Origin: Caulobacter sp. Root343
GTDB taxonomy: Bacteria; Pseudomonadota; Alphaproteobacteria; Caulobacterales; Caulobacteraceae
Reading direction: 5' to 3'
Length of the DNA stretch: 64,000 nt
Assembly: GCF_001425745.1 (NCBI RefSeq)
Contig: NZ_LMDF01000002.1
Location: 101,709 to 165,708, forward strand
Notes under the pieces: model-generated
Databases searched by the model: none
What the model saw: the letters and a program-made list of their open reading frames with translations, nothing else
What the model was told of the DNA's origin: nothing
Translations under genes and position numbers: made by a program
Part shown: positions 7,524-16,649 of the stretch, piece by piece
Layout: the number at the start of each line of letters is the position of its first letter
Position numbering within the stretch: position 1 is the first letter of the stretch

Positions 7524-7663
7524 GCCTTCCTGGGCCTTGTGCCCAGGACCCATGTTCGAGGCAGGTGCGGACTCTCTAGGTTTGCGAGGCTGAAAGACCG
7601 CGAACTCGGCCGCAATTCCGTTGAAGCTGAACCCTGGGTCCTGGGCACAAGGCCCAGGAAGGC
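7524..7663. repeat. Paired REP-like hairpins with 29-bp perfect inverted arms
   Basis: Arms at 7524-7552 and 7635-7663 are perfect 29-base complements. Each arm is itself a hairpin, CCTGGGC-CTTGT-GCCCAGG. An 82-nt spacer separates them. This head-to-head arrangement of two palindromes is what mobile REP doublets look like. It fills most of the gap between the antiporter start and the small gene at 7698. Confidence 0.75.
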
Positions 7664-7697
7664 AGGTGAATTACTTGCGAGAAAATGCCGACGGTCC

Positions 7698-7937
7698 CTA
7701 CCGCGCGTTGGCCACGCCGTCGACGTCGTCGCCCGAGACCAGGCGCAGCAGGTGGTTGCGGCCCAGGGGGGTGATCTCCCAGCCGCCGCCGCTGTGGCGC
7801 GCCAGGCCCAGCGAGGTCAGGGCTTGTGCGGCGGCGATGTTGACGAAGTTGGAATCCTGGCCCGGTTGGCGCTCGGCCAGGCTTTGCAGCGCGCGCAGGT
7901 GGCTTTCGGGCAGCGTCTCGGTAGGGGCCTGGGTCAT
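7698..7937 (-). CDS. Small hypothetical protein, winged-helix-like
   Basis: 79 aa from the ATG at 7935-7937, with CGGAG 6 nt upstream. The pattern of helices followed by LGLARHSGGGWEITPLGRNHLLRLV suggests a small winged-helix or MarR-like fold, where WEITPLG would be the wing. No family recognised and no signal peptide. It is divergent from the gene at 8179. The 241-nt gap between them contains an inverted pair CGCTTTGTCG (8081-8090) / CGACAAAGCG (8128-8137). Confidence 0.65.
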   Translation of the reverse strand: MTQAPTETLPESHLRALQSLAERQPGQDSNFVNIAAAQALTSLGLARHSGGGWEITPLGRNHLLRLVSGDDVDGVANAR

Positions 7938-8178
7938 GTCGCTCCGGTGAGTTTCGATCGAAGCCGCCGATCGGCGAGGGCGGACCCTCGGTAACGCCTG
8001 GGAAAGCCGCCAGGTCGACATGAACGCCGGCAAGGTAGCACATCGAGCCTCGGTTGGCGCGCCCTTGATCGAACGCCGCTCGCTTTGTCGGGGGGGAAGG
8101 CGCATGGTTCGCCGTCGCCGGCCCTCTCGACAAAGCGGGCGCCGAGAACGAGGCCGTCGCGTCCATGACCACCGCCTT

Positions 8179-8421
8179 ATGACCACGTCCGAGAACAAGC
8201 TGTTCGGGCCGTACGACTACGAGATCGTCTATGGCTGGTCGGCGCGGGCGCTGGAGGTGACGATCTCGGCGCGGTCGGCCCACCCGCTGATCCGGGGCGA
8301 CATCTGCACGATCGGCGGCGAGGCCGGGACGACCTGCAAGGACTTCGTCGTCATCGAGGTCAAGTGGCGCGGCGACCTGTGGTCCGCCCGCTGCGTCGGG
8401 GCCGGCGAAGAGTTCTTCTGA
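8179..8421 (+). CDS. Small hypothetical protein
   Basis: 80 aa, with no recognised family. Predicted mostly beta (YDYEIVYGWSARALEVTISAR, then CKDFVVIEVKWRGDLWSARCV). The frame stays open well upstream, so the start is uncertain: the ATG at 8179 was chosen because homologous-looking sequence begins MTTSENKLFGPYDYE, but an ATG five codons earlier is possible. Cytosolic by composition. Confidence 0.6.
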   Translation: MTTSENKLFGPYDYEIVYGWSARALEVTISARSAHPLIRGDICTIGGEAGTTCKDFVVIEVKWRGDLWSARCVGAGEEFF

Positions 8422-8558
8422 GCCGCGCGCCAAGTTCCGGGCGTGTTTTCGCTCTGAATTCAGCGGACGGCTTATTGGCTCTGATCAAGAAAAACGTGGG
8501 ATCTCGGGCGGTCCGCTTTAATCGAGCGGCGCTTTTAATTTCGTGTTAATGGTGCGAA

Positions 8559-8768
8559 ATGCGTGAAATCACCAATCGTACCGTTCTCACCGTTCTACGC
8601 CACGATGGTGGATGGAGCGTCGAGCAGGATGGCGACTTTTTCGGCCAGTCGGCCGACAAGGAAGTCGCCAAGGCCGCCGCCCACCGGCGGGCGCTCAGCC
8701 TGCACGAGTCGGGACAAGCCTGTCAGATCCGGATCTCCGGCGAGCACGGCTTCTGGGGGCGGTCATGA
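8559..8768 (+). CDS. Small DUF2188-like protein
   Basis: 69 aa. The order HDGGWSVEQDGDFFGQSADKE, then a helix KAAAHRRALSLHE, then a final strand QIRISGEHG resembles the compact DUF2188 fold of unknown function. Its stop overlaps the next start (ATGA at 8765-8768), so the two genes are translationally coupled. Confidence 0.65.
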   Translation: MREITNRTVLTVLRHDGGWSVEQDGDFFGQSADKEVAKAAAHRRALSLHESGQACQIRISGEHGFWGRS

Positions 8769-9025
8769 TCAAGGCCCCCGCCAAGCCCAAGCCGCCCCAG
8801 TCTCCGGCCGTCACGTTCCGGAGCCAGATCGAGGCCGCGATCGCCGGCGGCGCGCCGGTCGCCGCGATGACCCTGCGCCTGACCCTCAATGACGGCCGCC
8901 GCCTGCGCCGCGACGAGACCGTGCCGCTGGACCAGATCAGCTATCTGGGCGGCGAGATGCACTATTTGGGCGTCAAGGTCGTCGAAGGCGGCGTCGACGC
9001 CAGCGTCCTGGACCAGGGCGCTTAA
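8765..9025 (+). CDS. Small hypothetical protein coupled to the DUF2188-like gene
   Basis: 86 aa beginning MIKAPAKPKPPQSPAVTFRS. A basic, Pro-rich head is followed by a beta-rich part (MTLRLTLNDGRRLRRDE, YLGGEMHYLGVKVVEGGVD). No family recognised. The 4-nt overlap with the upstream gene fixes the start despite a longer in-frame extension. Function unknown. Confidence 0.6.
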   Translation: MIKAPAKPKPPQSPAVTFRSQIEAAIAGGAPVAAMTLRLTLNDGRRLRRDETVPLDQISYLGGEMHYLGVKVVEGGVDASVLDQGA

Positions 9026-9717
9026 GCCGCCACCGCCGCAGGCCCCCACCTGACCACGCTCCGCGTGGTCGTCCGCCCCCGGAGGGGGCGGAAGGTTGGC
9101 GCGGCGTCCTTCTTCCCCCTCCGGGGGAGGAGCGCCGCAGGCGCGGAGGGGGCAAGTACGGGGATTGAGCGCGCTGTATCCCCGGCGTTCGCGAGATCGA
9201 AACCCCACGAAATCAACCGCTTCTCACTTTTACGCGCCTCTGAATGATCCGCGTTGAATCCCGCTGCACAATCATCGCTGTCCCCGTCGCAAGGGGAGGG
9301 CGCTTGGATCCGGCCCGAAGCGGCGATGGGGATAGGCTGAGCGGGGCCGCTGGCGGTTCCCGGCGGGCTCGCCAGGTCGCGCGGCTTACTCTTTAGGAGC
9401 GCGTGCGAGTGGCGGACTTGTCGGGACAAGGCCGAGCGGCGAAACGACAGGGCGGTGATCGTACAAGCCGCCTATCGTGGATCGCCGAGCTGGAGACGGA
9501 ATAGCCGATCCAGTTGGTCCACGCCCGTCCGGGGGTAGCGGAGGCCCGAGCAGACAACGCTCACGCCCGCCGTCCTCACGGCAAAGAACAGCCTGGCGGA
9601 GCGGACGACGAACCGAAACACACAAACACTCACGGTCATCCGGGTTCGCCCGGCCGCTCCGTCGCCTCCCCACACACCTTCAGCGGTGAGCCGCGTGAAG
9701 CGGCGGAGCCGCGCCCC
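9026..9717. other. 692-nt gap: hairpin cluster, then unassigned sequence
   Basis: The left part (9054-9150) has three strong hairpins in a row: CCACGC-TCC-GCGTGG (9054-9068), TCCGCCCCC-GGA-GGGGGCGGA (9072-9092) and CCCCC-TCC-GGGGG (9115-9127). Related units recur at 55065-55169. The remaining roughly 500 nt has open frames on both strands but none with convincing codon use, ribosome site or known motif. A 67-aa minus-strand frame at 9472-9675 is the best of them and is not called. I could not match it to RNase P, SRP RNA, tmRNA or 6S RNA. Confidence 0.5.
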
Positions 9718-12147
9718 TCACCAGCTCAGCCCGCCGCGCACCAGCACCGCGGTCTTGTCCGACATGCCATAGGCCATCAGCTCGGCCGGCTTGGCGGGCG
9801 GGGCCTTGGCCAGGGCCGGCCAGCCGTCGTGATATTCCAGGGCCGCGACCTCGACCTTGCCCGTTCCGGCGGTCGTGAAGCTCAGGGTCACGCCGTTCGG
9901 GTCGGGGGCGTGATAGGTCAGGCTGGACCACTTGCCGGCCACGGTGTTCAGGGTGACGGGCCGGCCGTTCAGGCGCGGCTGGCTGAGCGCGGCGCTGGGG
10001 CGCAGGCGGATCGTCACCATCTCGGCGCCCGGCGCGGGGATCAGGCGGACCAGCAGCCGGTCGTCGGCGCGGTCGAGCGTCAGCTGCGGCGGCGCCACCG
10101 GCGCGGGGCGGGTTTCGGACATCCACACCGGCTCGCGCCAGAACGGGGCCAGGGTCTGCTTCTTCGGTTCGGAGCCGCCGTCGTCGGGCAGCACGGCCCG
10201 GGTCCAGGCGTCCAGGCGCGGCTGGTCGGCGATCCGCCAGGCCTTGCCGGTCGACAGGTCGGCCACCTGCAGGGCCTGGGTGATGGCCGGCCGGCCGGGC
10301 TCGCCGCCCAGCCGCGCGGCGCTGGCGATCAGGGCGATCCCGGCGACGGCCAGGATCCCGGCGGCGCGCCAGGCCCAGCGGGTGGCGGCGAAGTCGTGGG
10401 CCAGCGGCGACAGGGCCGGGGCGGCCAGCATGGCGAAGGCGGCCAGGATCGCCGGCTCCATCATGCCGACGCCGGCGAAGGTCCAGGCCCCCCAGGCCGC
10501 CAGCTGGGCGGTCGACAGCACGGCCAAGAGGCCGACAGCGAAGGTCAAGGCCAGCGCCACCCGCTTGTCCCGCGTGCCGCCGACGCCGATCACCAGGGCC
10601 GCGCCGACGGCGGCGACCAGCAGCGGCCAGGTCAGCATCACGGTCAGGCCCGGCGCCAGGGCCTGGGCGGCGGTGGCCAGGATCAGCACCACGACCATCC
10701 CGCCGATCCAGGCCCCCAGGGCGCCGGTCCGGAAGCCGAGCGCGGCGGCGGCGAACACGCAGGTGGCGACGCCGAGGCCAAGGCCGATCGGATCGAAGCC
10801 GCCGGCCAGGCTGCACGCCCCGCCCAGGGCCAGGGCGACGACGCAGGGAATGATCCGGCTGGCCCCTCGCGCCTGGGCCGTGGCCACGCCCAGGCCGGCG
10901 GCGACCGCGATGATCCCCGCGCCCCACAGCAGATGGTCGAAGCGGATCAGCAGGCCGTAGAAGCGCTGGATGTCCTGGATCATCAGCGCCCGGCCGGCCA
11001 GGTGCAGCACCAGGCCGGCGCTGGAGGCAATCAGCAGCAGGCCGGCCGCGCCGCGGGCGATCTCCCAGCCGCTGGCGCCCTGTCCGGCCAGGGTGCGCCA
11101 GGCGGTGAACAGGATCAGCGCGGCGGCCAGCCCCAGCAGGATCCAGCCGACGACCGGCGGATAGCTGACCAGGACGAGGCCCAGCACGTCGGAATAGATG
11201 GCGTTCTCGGTTCGAGCCGGCAGCTGGGCCGCGTCGGCCAGGGCGCGCACGGTCGGCAGGACCTGGTCGCCGATGTGCTGCAGGCTGCCGCGCTCCAGGT
11301 GATCGGGCCGGGCCAGCGGCGTGTGATAGGCCAGCTGGTCGTCGATGAAGGCCAGGTTCAGCCCGGGCAGGCCGCGCTTCACCGCGTGGGTGAAATCGGT
11401 GTCGTTCGGCATCTTCTCGTAGACGGTCGCGGCGACCGAATTGGCCGAGGGGGTCTTGGCGGCGCGAGCGAAGACGCCGATCAGCGCGCCGTTGCCGGAG
11501 CCGGTCTGGAACATGGCCGCCCGCCCAGCGTCGCCGCGCGCCTCCAGGTTCACGACCAGGCCGACGTGCTTCAGCATCGGGTCGCGGGCGAAGAAGGCGT
11601 CGGCGCCCAGCAGGCCCGGCTCCTCGGCGTCGGTGAACAGGAAGATCACGTCGCGGGCGTGGAGCCCATGGGCGCTCTCGTCCGCCTTCAGGGCGCGGGC
11701 CACCTCCAGGGCGGCGGCCACGCCGGCGGCGTCGTCGGCCGCGCCGGGCGAATTGTGGACCGAGTCATAATGGCTCATCACCAGGATCGCCGGCAGGTCG
11801 CGGTCCTGGCCCGGCAGCACGCCGACCAGGTTCTGCACCGCCGCGGCGCCCAGGGCGCGGCCGTCCTTCGAATAGGGCAGGAAGCCCTCGCCCGGATGGA
11901 CCGAGACCTCGAGGCCCAGCGCGCTGATCCGGGCCAGCAGGTGGTCGCGGACCCTGGCGATCTCGGCCGAGCCGGTCGGGTGGGGCTTGCGGGCGATGGC
12001 GGCGACGTCGGCCATGGCCCGGTCGGCCGAGAAGGCGCTGGCCGGGGCGCTGGCCGGAACGGCGGCGGGCGGCCGCTGGCTCCAGGCGCCGAGGGCCAGG
12101 CCCAGGACCAGGCAGATCCAGAATCCGAGGAAGCGGATCGTCTTCAT
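9718..12147 (-). CDS. M28-family zinc metallopeptidase with a multi-span membrane domain
   Basis: 809 aa from the ATG at 12145-12147, which has GGAGG 8 nt upstream; the frame extends 11 codons further without support. An N-terminal signal anchor precedes an M28 catalytic domain (residues about 35-310) with zinc-ligand motifs SHYDSV, GAADDAAGVAA and DAEEPGLLGADAF, and the late histidine in LAYHTPLARPDH. About nine hydrophobic segments follow (roughly 330-620), then a soluble beta-rich C-terminal domain. The architecture resembles ER-type/Pff1-like M28 aminopeptidases, and the catalytic domain should face the periplasm. It probably trims peptides. Monocistronic. Confidence 0.85.
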   Translation of the reverse strand: MKTIRFLGFWICLVLGLALGAWSQRPPAAVPASAPASAFSADRAMADVAAIARKPHPTGSAEIARVRDHLLARISALGLEVSVHPGEGFLPYSKDGRALGAAAVQNLVGVLPGQDRDLPAILVMSHYDSVHNSPGAADDAAGVAAALEVARALKADESAHGLHARDVIFLFTDAEEPGLLGADAFFARDPMLKHVGLVVNLEARGDAGRAAMFQTGSGNGALIGVFARAAKTPSANSVAATVYEKMPNDTDFTHAVKRGLPGLNLAFIDDQLAYHTPLARPDHLERGSLQHIGDQVLPTVRALADAAQLPARTENAIYSDVLGLVLVSYPPVVGWILLGLAAALILFTAWRTLAGQGASGWEIARGAAGLLLIASSAGLVLHLAGRALMIQDIQRFYGLLIRFDHLLWGAGIIAVAAGLGVATAQARGASRIIPCVVALALGGACSLAGGFDPIGLGLGVATCVFAAAALGFRTGALGAWIGGMVVVLILATAAQALAPGLTVMLTWPLLVAAVGAALVIGVGGTRDKRVALALTFAVGLLAVLSTAQLAAWGAWTFAGVGMMEPAILAAFAMLAAPALSPLAHDFAATRWAWRAAGILAVAGIALIASAARLGGEPGRPAITQALQVADLSTGKAWRIADQPRLDAWTRAVLPDDGGSEPKKQTLAPFWREPVWMSETRPAPVAPPQLTLDRADDRLLVRLIPAPGAEMVTIRLRPSAALSQPRLNGRPVTLNTVAGKWSSLTYHAPDPNGVTLSFTTAGTGKVEVAALEYHDGWPALAKAPPAKPAELMAYGMSDKTAVLVRGGLSW

Positions 12148-12245
12148 CGGCGTGCCTCCGGGTTCGAATCGATCCCCCACCCCGGGGCCATGCTGAGGTG
12201 ATGCGCCGTGATCCGGAACCCCCGAAATGACCCAAGCCCTCGAAA

Positions 12246-12279
12246 TGAAAAGGGCGACCCGGTGGCCCGGATCGCCCTT
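12246..12279 (-). terminator. Rho-independent terminator of the TonB receptor gene
   Basis: Read on the minus strand, AAGGGCGA and TCGCCCTT arms plus an inner CCGG pair form a 13-position stem with one mismatch, followed by TTTTCATTT. It lies about 70 nt past the receptor stop. Confidence 0.7.
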
Positions 12280-12349
12280 CCCCTTCCGAAAGCCGGCGAC
12301 GCGCCTGGCGCCGCCGGTTCCCCCTCCCGGTTAGACTTTTTTGGGTCGG

Positions 12350-14866
12350 TTAGAACTTCGACCGCAGCGTCACGCCGTAGGTGCGCGGGGCGCCCAGGAA
12401 CGCGTCGTAGGTGATCGTGTCCAGCGCCGGGCTGTAGGTCGCCTGGGTGGCGCTGAGGCCCGAGGAGCCCTGCAGGGTGCCGTTGAAGGCGACCTGCATG
12501 TACTTCTCGTTGAACAGGTTCTGGCCCCACAGCTCCATGGTCCAGCGATCGTCGGCCGAGCCCAGGCTCACGCGACCGTTCACGACCGTGAAAGCCTTCT
12601 GCATCTTCGGCGGGAACAGGTCCGAGCCCGTATTGTACGAGGACGAGTACTTGGCGCCGAGGTTGAAGCGGACCTTCAGATTGTCGCCGACCGGGGTCTC
12701 GTAGGTCATCGAGCCCGAGGCCGAGTACTTCGGAGCCAGCGACATGCGGCTGCCCGGCAGCAGGGCCAGGGCGTTGCCCGGGTCGTTCGGGATCGGCTGG
12801 CTGCCATACTCGGTCAGGGCGTAGGTGAAGCCGCTCTGGACCATCAGGCCGTGGACCGGGGTGAACCACAGGAAGTCTGCGTCGAAGCCCTTGGACTTCA
12901 CCTCGGGGATCGAACGGACGACGAACGAGGTGCCCAGGAAGGTGTTCAGCTGGAAGTCGGTGAACTTCTGGTGGAAGGCGCTGACGTTGAAGAGCACCGT
13001 GCGGTTGAACAGGGTGTTCTTGACGCCGAGCTCGTAGCTGTCGACGAATTCCGCCGGGAACGAGGTGTCGTAGATCGGCGCCACGCCGCTGCCGCCCGAG
13101 GGCAGGCCGTTCGACGACTGGGTGCGGTCCAGGTTGAAGCCGCCGCCCTTGTAGCCGCGCGCGAACGAGGCGTAGGTGAAGACCTGCGGCGAGAAGCGGT
13201 ACGAGGCCTTGAGCGTGCCGCTCCACTCCTTGTCCGACCGAGACTGCTTGGTGCCGCGGCCGTTGAACAGCGGGTTGGCCCAGGGCAGGCAGAGGTTGCC
13301 GATGACGGTCGGGGTGGCGGCCGCGCCGACGATGCCGGCGATGCGGGCCTGACCGGCGGGCGACAGGGCCGTACCGCAGCCGACGCCGCCGTCGCTGTTG
13401 GTCTGGAAGGTGTCGAGCTTCTTCTCTTCCGACGTATAGCGCAGGCCGCCGGTGATCTCGAACGCGTCGGTCACGTGCCAGGTGTCATTGGTGAACAGGG
13501 CGACCGTGGTGGCGCGCTGGTCGTAGCGGTCATAGAGGCCCTGGCCGCCGGCGAACGAGGTGTTCGGGGCGCGATTCAGCAGCAGGGCGATGAAATTGGC
13601 CACGCCCGCCGGATTGGCGGCCGAGCGCGACAGCAGCCGGCCCAGATACTGCTCGTAATCGTTGCCGTACAGGAAGTTGGTGCGGGTCTCCAGGCGCTCG
13701 TCCGCCAGGAAGGCGCCGAACAGCCAGTCGAACTTGTCGCTCTTGCCGGCCAGGCGCAGTTCCTGGGTGTAGGTCGTGAACTGCGAATGGTTGGTGCCGT
13801 CCTTGTTGCGATAGGCGAGGTCGGCGGTGCTGAAGTCGGCGTCCTGGCCGTTGTCGGTGCGCCATTGGCGGATGGCCGAGATGCTGGTCAGGCTGCCGAA
13901 CGGCAGGTCGATGTCGCCCTGCAGCGACACGCCCTTGTCCTCGATGGTCGACGGAGCGCCGCGGTTCGAATAGGCCACGCGCTTGTATGGGTCGGCGGTC
14001 GTGGCCACCGGGGTCGCCTGGCCCGAGACCAGGGCCAGGATGCCGGCGGTCGGGCCGGTGCGGATCTGCACGGCGCCGCAGCAGTTCTCGTTACGCTTCG
14101 AATAGTCGGCGATGACGCGGAAAGTGGCCTGGTCGTCGGGCACGAACAGCAGCTGGCCGCGCACGGTGTAGAAGCCCTGGTCGGCGTCCTGCTTGCGCTT
14201 GGACGGGCCGTTGCCGACGATCACGTCGTTGTAGCCGTCGCGCTCGCGAGCCGCGACGTAGAGGCGGCCGGCCAGCTTGTCGCCGACCAGCGGGCCGGTG
14301 ACCGAGGCCGAGACGCCACGGGCGTCGTAATTGCCCAGAGTGACCTCGGCGTTGGCGCCGAAGCCGAACTCGGGCTCCTTGGTCACCACGTTGATGACGC
14401 CGGCCGAGGTGTTCTTGCCGAACAGGGTGCCTTGCGGGCCCTTCAGCACCTCGATGCGCTCCATTTCGCCCAGGTCGCCGAAGCCGACGCCGTTGCGGGG
14501 ACGATAGACGCCGTCGATGACCACGCCGACCGAGCTCTCCAGGCCCGGATTGTCGCCGACGGTGCCGATGCCGCGCACGCGAGCGGTGGTCGAGGCTTCC
14601 GACGAGGTCGAGGTGACGGTCAGGCCGGGGGTCAGGATCGTCAGATCCTTGATGTCCCTGACGCCGGTGTCCTGCAGCAGCTTGGCGCCGACGGCGGTGA
14701 CCACCACGGGGACGTCCTGCAGGTTCTGTTCCCGCTTCTGGGCGGTGACGATAATGCTGTCGACAGTTTGGGTGTCGCTCGTTTGAGCCTGCGCGGCGCT
14801 CGAGGCGCCAAGACCGGCGAGGACAACAGCGGACGCAGTGCCGCAAAGCACCTGGGTGAAGCGCAT
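12350..14866 (-). CDS. TonB-dependent outer-membrane receptor
   Basis: 838 aa with a signal peptide ending ASSAAQA, then a TonB box region DSIIVTAQKREQNLQDVPV. The plug domain (about 45-160) contains VRGIGT, VVIDGVYRPR, RIEVLKGPQGTLFGKN and GVINVVTKEP. The rest is a 22-strand barrel ending in the outer-membrane signature LRSKF. It imports a ligand using TonB energy; in Caulobacter many such receptors carry sugars or aromatics rather than iron. No STN domain, so no direct sigma signalling. The upstream region holds LacI-like and other inverted repeats, suggesting substrate-specific control. Confidence 0.92.
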   Translation of the reverse strand: MRFTQVLCGTASAVVLAGLGASSAAQAQTSDTQTVDSIIVTAQKREQNLQDVPVVVTAVGAKLLQDTGVRDIKDLTILTPGLTVTSTSSEASTTARVRGIGTVGDNPGLESSVGVVIDGVYRPRNGVGFGDLGEMERIEVLKGPQGTLFGKNTSAGVINVVTKEPEFGFGANAEVTLGNYDARGVSASVTGPLVGDKLAGRLYVAARERDGYNDVIVGNGPSKRKQDADQGFYTVRGQLLFVPDDQATFRVIADYSKRNENCCGAVQIRTGPTAGILALVSGQATPVATTADPYKRVAYSNRGAPSTIEDKGVSLQGDIDLPFGSLTSISAIRQWRTDNGQDADFSTADLAYRNKDGTNHSQFTTYTQELRLAGKSDKFDWLFGAFLADERLETRTNFLYGNDYEQYLGRLLSRSAANPAGVANFIALLLNRAPNTSFAGGQGLYDRYDQRATTVALFTNDTWHVTDAFEITGGLRYTSEEKKLDTFQTNSDGGVGCGTALSPAGQARIAGIVGAAATPTVIGNLCLPWANPLFNGRGTKQSRSDKEWSGTLKASYRFSPQVFTYASFARGYKGGGFNLDRTQSSNGLPSGGSGVAPIYDTSFPAEFVDSYELGVKNTLFNRTVLFNVSAFHQKFTDFQLNTFLGTSFVVRSIPEVKSKGFDADFLWFTPVHGLMVQSGFTYALTEYGSQPIPNDPGNALALLPGSRMSLAPKYSASGSMTYETPVGDNLKVRFNLGAKYSSSYNTGSDLFPPKMQKAFTVVNGRVSLGSADDRWTMELWGQNLFNEKYMQVAFNGTLQGSSGLSATQATYSPALDTITYDAFLGAPRTYGVTLRSKF

Positions 14867-14888
14867 TTCCTACCTCGGTTTGTTGGCC

Positions 14889-14945
14889 GAAAGCGCTTGC
14901 CCGCCCCCGGCTTGTTTTTCGTTGCTCCGTCGAACGATTGTTCGA
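14889..14945 (-). promoter_or_regulatory. Operator candidates upstream of the TonB receptor
   Basis: Two palindromes lie 25-80 nt upstream of the receptor start: AAGCGCTT (14891-14898), within GAAAGCGCTTGC, which resembles LacI-family operators, and TCGAAC-GATT-GTTCGA (14930-14945). No regulator gene is adjacent. Confidence 0.35.
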
Positions 14946-15110
14946 ATGGATGGCCAAGGGTTAGGCGCCACCCCCGGTCTCGGCAAGTGAAATCCCTTGC
15001 GGGGGAAAGGTTCTGGCGGTTTCTGTTGCCGGGAAGCGACAGCGTTCGCCGCCGTCATCGACCTTCGAAAGGGACTTGCGCGGGCGGCGGGTCAGGCTCA
15101 TCTGGCGGCC

Positions 15111-16559
15111 ATGAGCCTCTCGCCCGACTACCGCCCCGACCCGCGTTTCCAGGCGCTGGGACGCGACTTCGCCGATCCGGTCGAGGCGGCTGACTTTCCA
15201 CAGACGATCCTGCGTTTTCGGAACGATCGCCCGGCGGCGAGCGTGGGCCTGGCGACACTGAGCGACGCGGACTGGGTCCGTCACTTCGGACGCTTCGAGC
15301 CGTTGCCGGACAACATGCCGCTGCCGCTGGCCATGCGCTATCACGGCCACCAGTTCCGCGTTTACAACCCCGACCTGGGCGACGGGCGCGGCTTTCTGTT
15401 CGCCCAGCTACGGGAGCAGGGAACAGGTCGCCTGCTGGACCTGGCCACGAAGGGCTCGGGCCAGACGCCATGGTCGCGCTCGGGCGACGGCCGGCTGACC
15501 CTGAAGGGCGGGGTGCGCGAGATCCTGGCCGCCAGCCAACTGGAAGCGCTTGGCGTTCCGACCTCGCGGGCCTTCTCGCTGGTCGAAACGGGCGAAGCCC
15601 TGGTGCGGGGCGACGAGCCCAGTCCGACCCGCTCGGCGGTGCTGACCCGGCTGTCGCACAGCCACATCCGGTTCGGCACGTTCCAGCGCCTGGCCTATTT
15701 CGATCGTCGCGACCTGATCACCCAGTTGGTCGATCATGTGGTCGAGACCTATTTCCCGCATCTGGCCGACGCGCCCGACCGCCCGGCGGCGCTGCTGGAG
15801 GCAACGGTGGCGGCCAGCGCCCATCTGCTGTCGCGCTGGATGGCGGCCGGCTTCGTGCACGGGGTGCTCAACACCGACAACATGGTCGTCACGGGCGAAA
15901 GCTTCGACTACGGCCCCTGGCGTTTCCTGCCACGCAACGACCCGAACTTCACGGCCGCCTATTTCGACCATTCCGGGCTCTACAGCTTTGGCCGTCAGCC
16001 CGAGGCGGTGTTCTGGAACCTGCAGCAGTTGGCCGCCTGCCTGACCCTGGTCGGCGACCAGGCGGGACTGCTGGCGGCGCTGAACGGCTTCTCCGACGCC
16101 TATCGCATCGCCCTGCGCGCGGCGATGCTGGATCGGCTGGGCGTCAAGAGCCGCGATCCCGACGCGGACGTGGAGCTGGTCAACGCCGCCTTCCGGGCCT
16201 TGGCCGAGGGCGGCGACGCCCTGCGCTGGGAGCCGTTCTTTTTCGACTGGTTCGGCGGCGAGGCTTCGGAGGCGCGCGCTCTGGCGGGGCCGCGCGCGGC
16301 GCTCTACGGCGCCGAGACCTTCCTGACCTTCCGCCGACAACTCGCGGCTTTCGAGCCGGATCGCCCCGAACGGCTCGAAAGCGCAGTCTTTCAGGCGTCC
16401 GAACCCGAGGAGCTGATCATCGAGGAGGTCGAGGCGCTGTGGGCGCCGATCGCCGAGCACGATGACTGGGGGGCGCTCCACGCCAAGCTGGGCCGGATCC
16501 AGGCGGCGCGGGCGGCTTATCAGCTTGGCCGCGACGGAGGCAAAAAAGCCGCGTTCTGA
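15111..16559 (+). CDS. selO: SelO/YdiU-family protein adenylyltransferase
   Basis: 482 aa from the ATG at 15111; the frame stays open upstream, but MSLSPDYRPDPRFQALG begins at the usual SelO position. SelO is a pseudokinase-fold enzyme that transfers AMP from flipped ATP to Ser/Thr/Tyr of target proteins, linked to oxidative stress. Visible signatures are MRYHGHQFRVYNPDLGDGRG, LDLATKGSGQTPWSR, LKGGVREILAASQLEALGVPT, GFVHGVLNTDNM (catalytic loop) and DYGPWRFLP. No C-terminal selenocysteine is apparent; the protein ends GGKKAAF. It is divergent from the receptor gene. Confidence 0.92.
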   Translation: MSLSPDYRPDPRFQALGRDFADPVEAADFPQTILRFRNDRPAASVGLATLSDADWVRHFGRFEPLPDNMPLPLAMRYHGHQFRVYNPDLGDGRGFLFAQLREQGTGRLLDLATKGSGQTPWSRSGDGRLTLKGGVREILAASQLEALGVPTSRAFSLVETGEALVRGDEPSPTRSAVLTRLSHSHIRFGTFQRLAYFDRRDLITQLVDHVVETYFPHLADAPDRPAALLEATVAASAHLLSRWMAAGFVHGVLNTDNMVVTGESFDYGPWRFLPRNDPNFTAAYFDHSGLYSFGRQPEAVFWNLQQLAACLTLVGDQAGLLAALNGFSDAYRIALRAAMLDRLGVKSRDPDADVELVNAAFRALAEGGDALRWEPFFFDWFGGEASEARALAGPRAALYGAETFLTFRRQLAAFEPDRPERLESAVFQASEPEELIIEEVEALWAPIAEHDDWGALHAKLGRIQAARAAYQLGRDGGKKAAF

Positions 16560-16649
16560 ATTTTTTCGTTCGAGCGCGGAACAACCGTCAAGGTTCCGTC
16601 TTACAACTGCGGCACAGTACCGCCGACGAACGCCGTGTGGAGACACCCA

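Noticed and set aside
9472..9675. 67-aa minus-strand ORF in the 9-kb gap
   Set aside because: No ribosome site, weak third-position bias, no recognisable fold.
12156..12175. GGTTCGAAT-like sequence suggesting a tRNA T-loop
   Set aside because: No acceptor, D-arm or anticodon arm can be folded around it.
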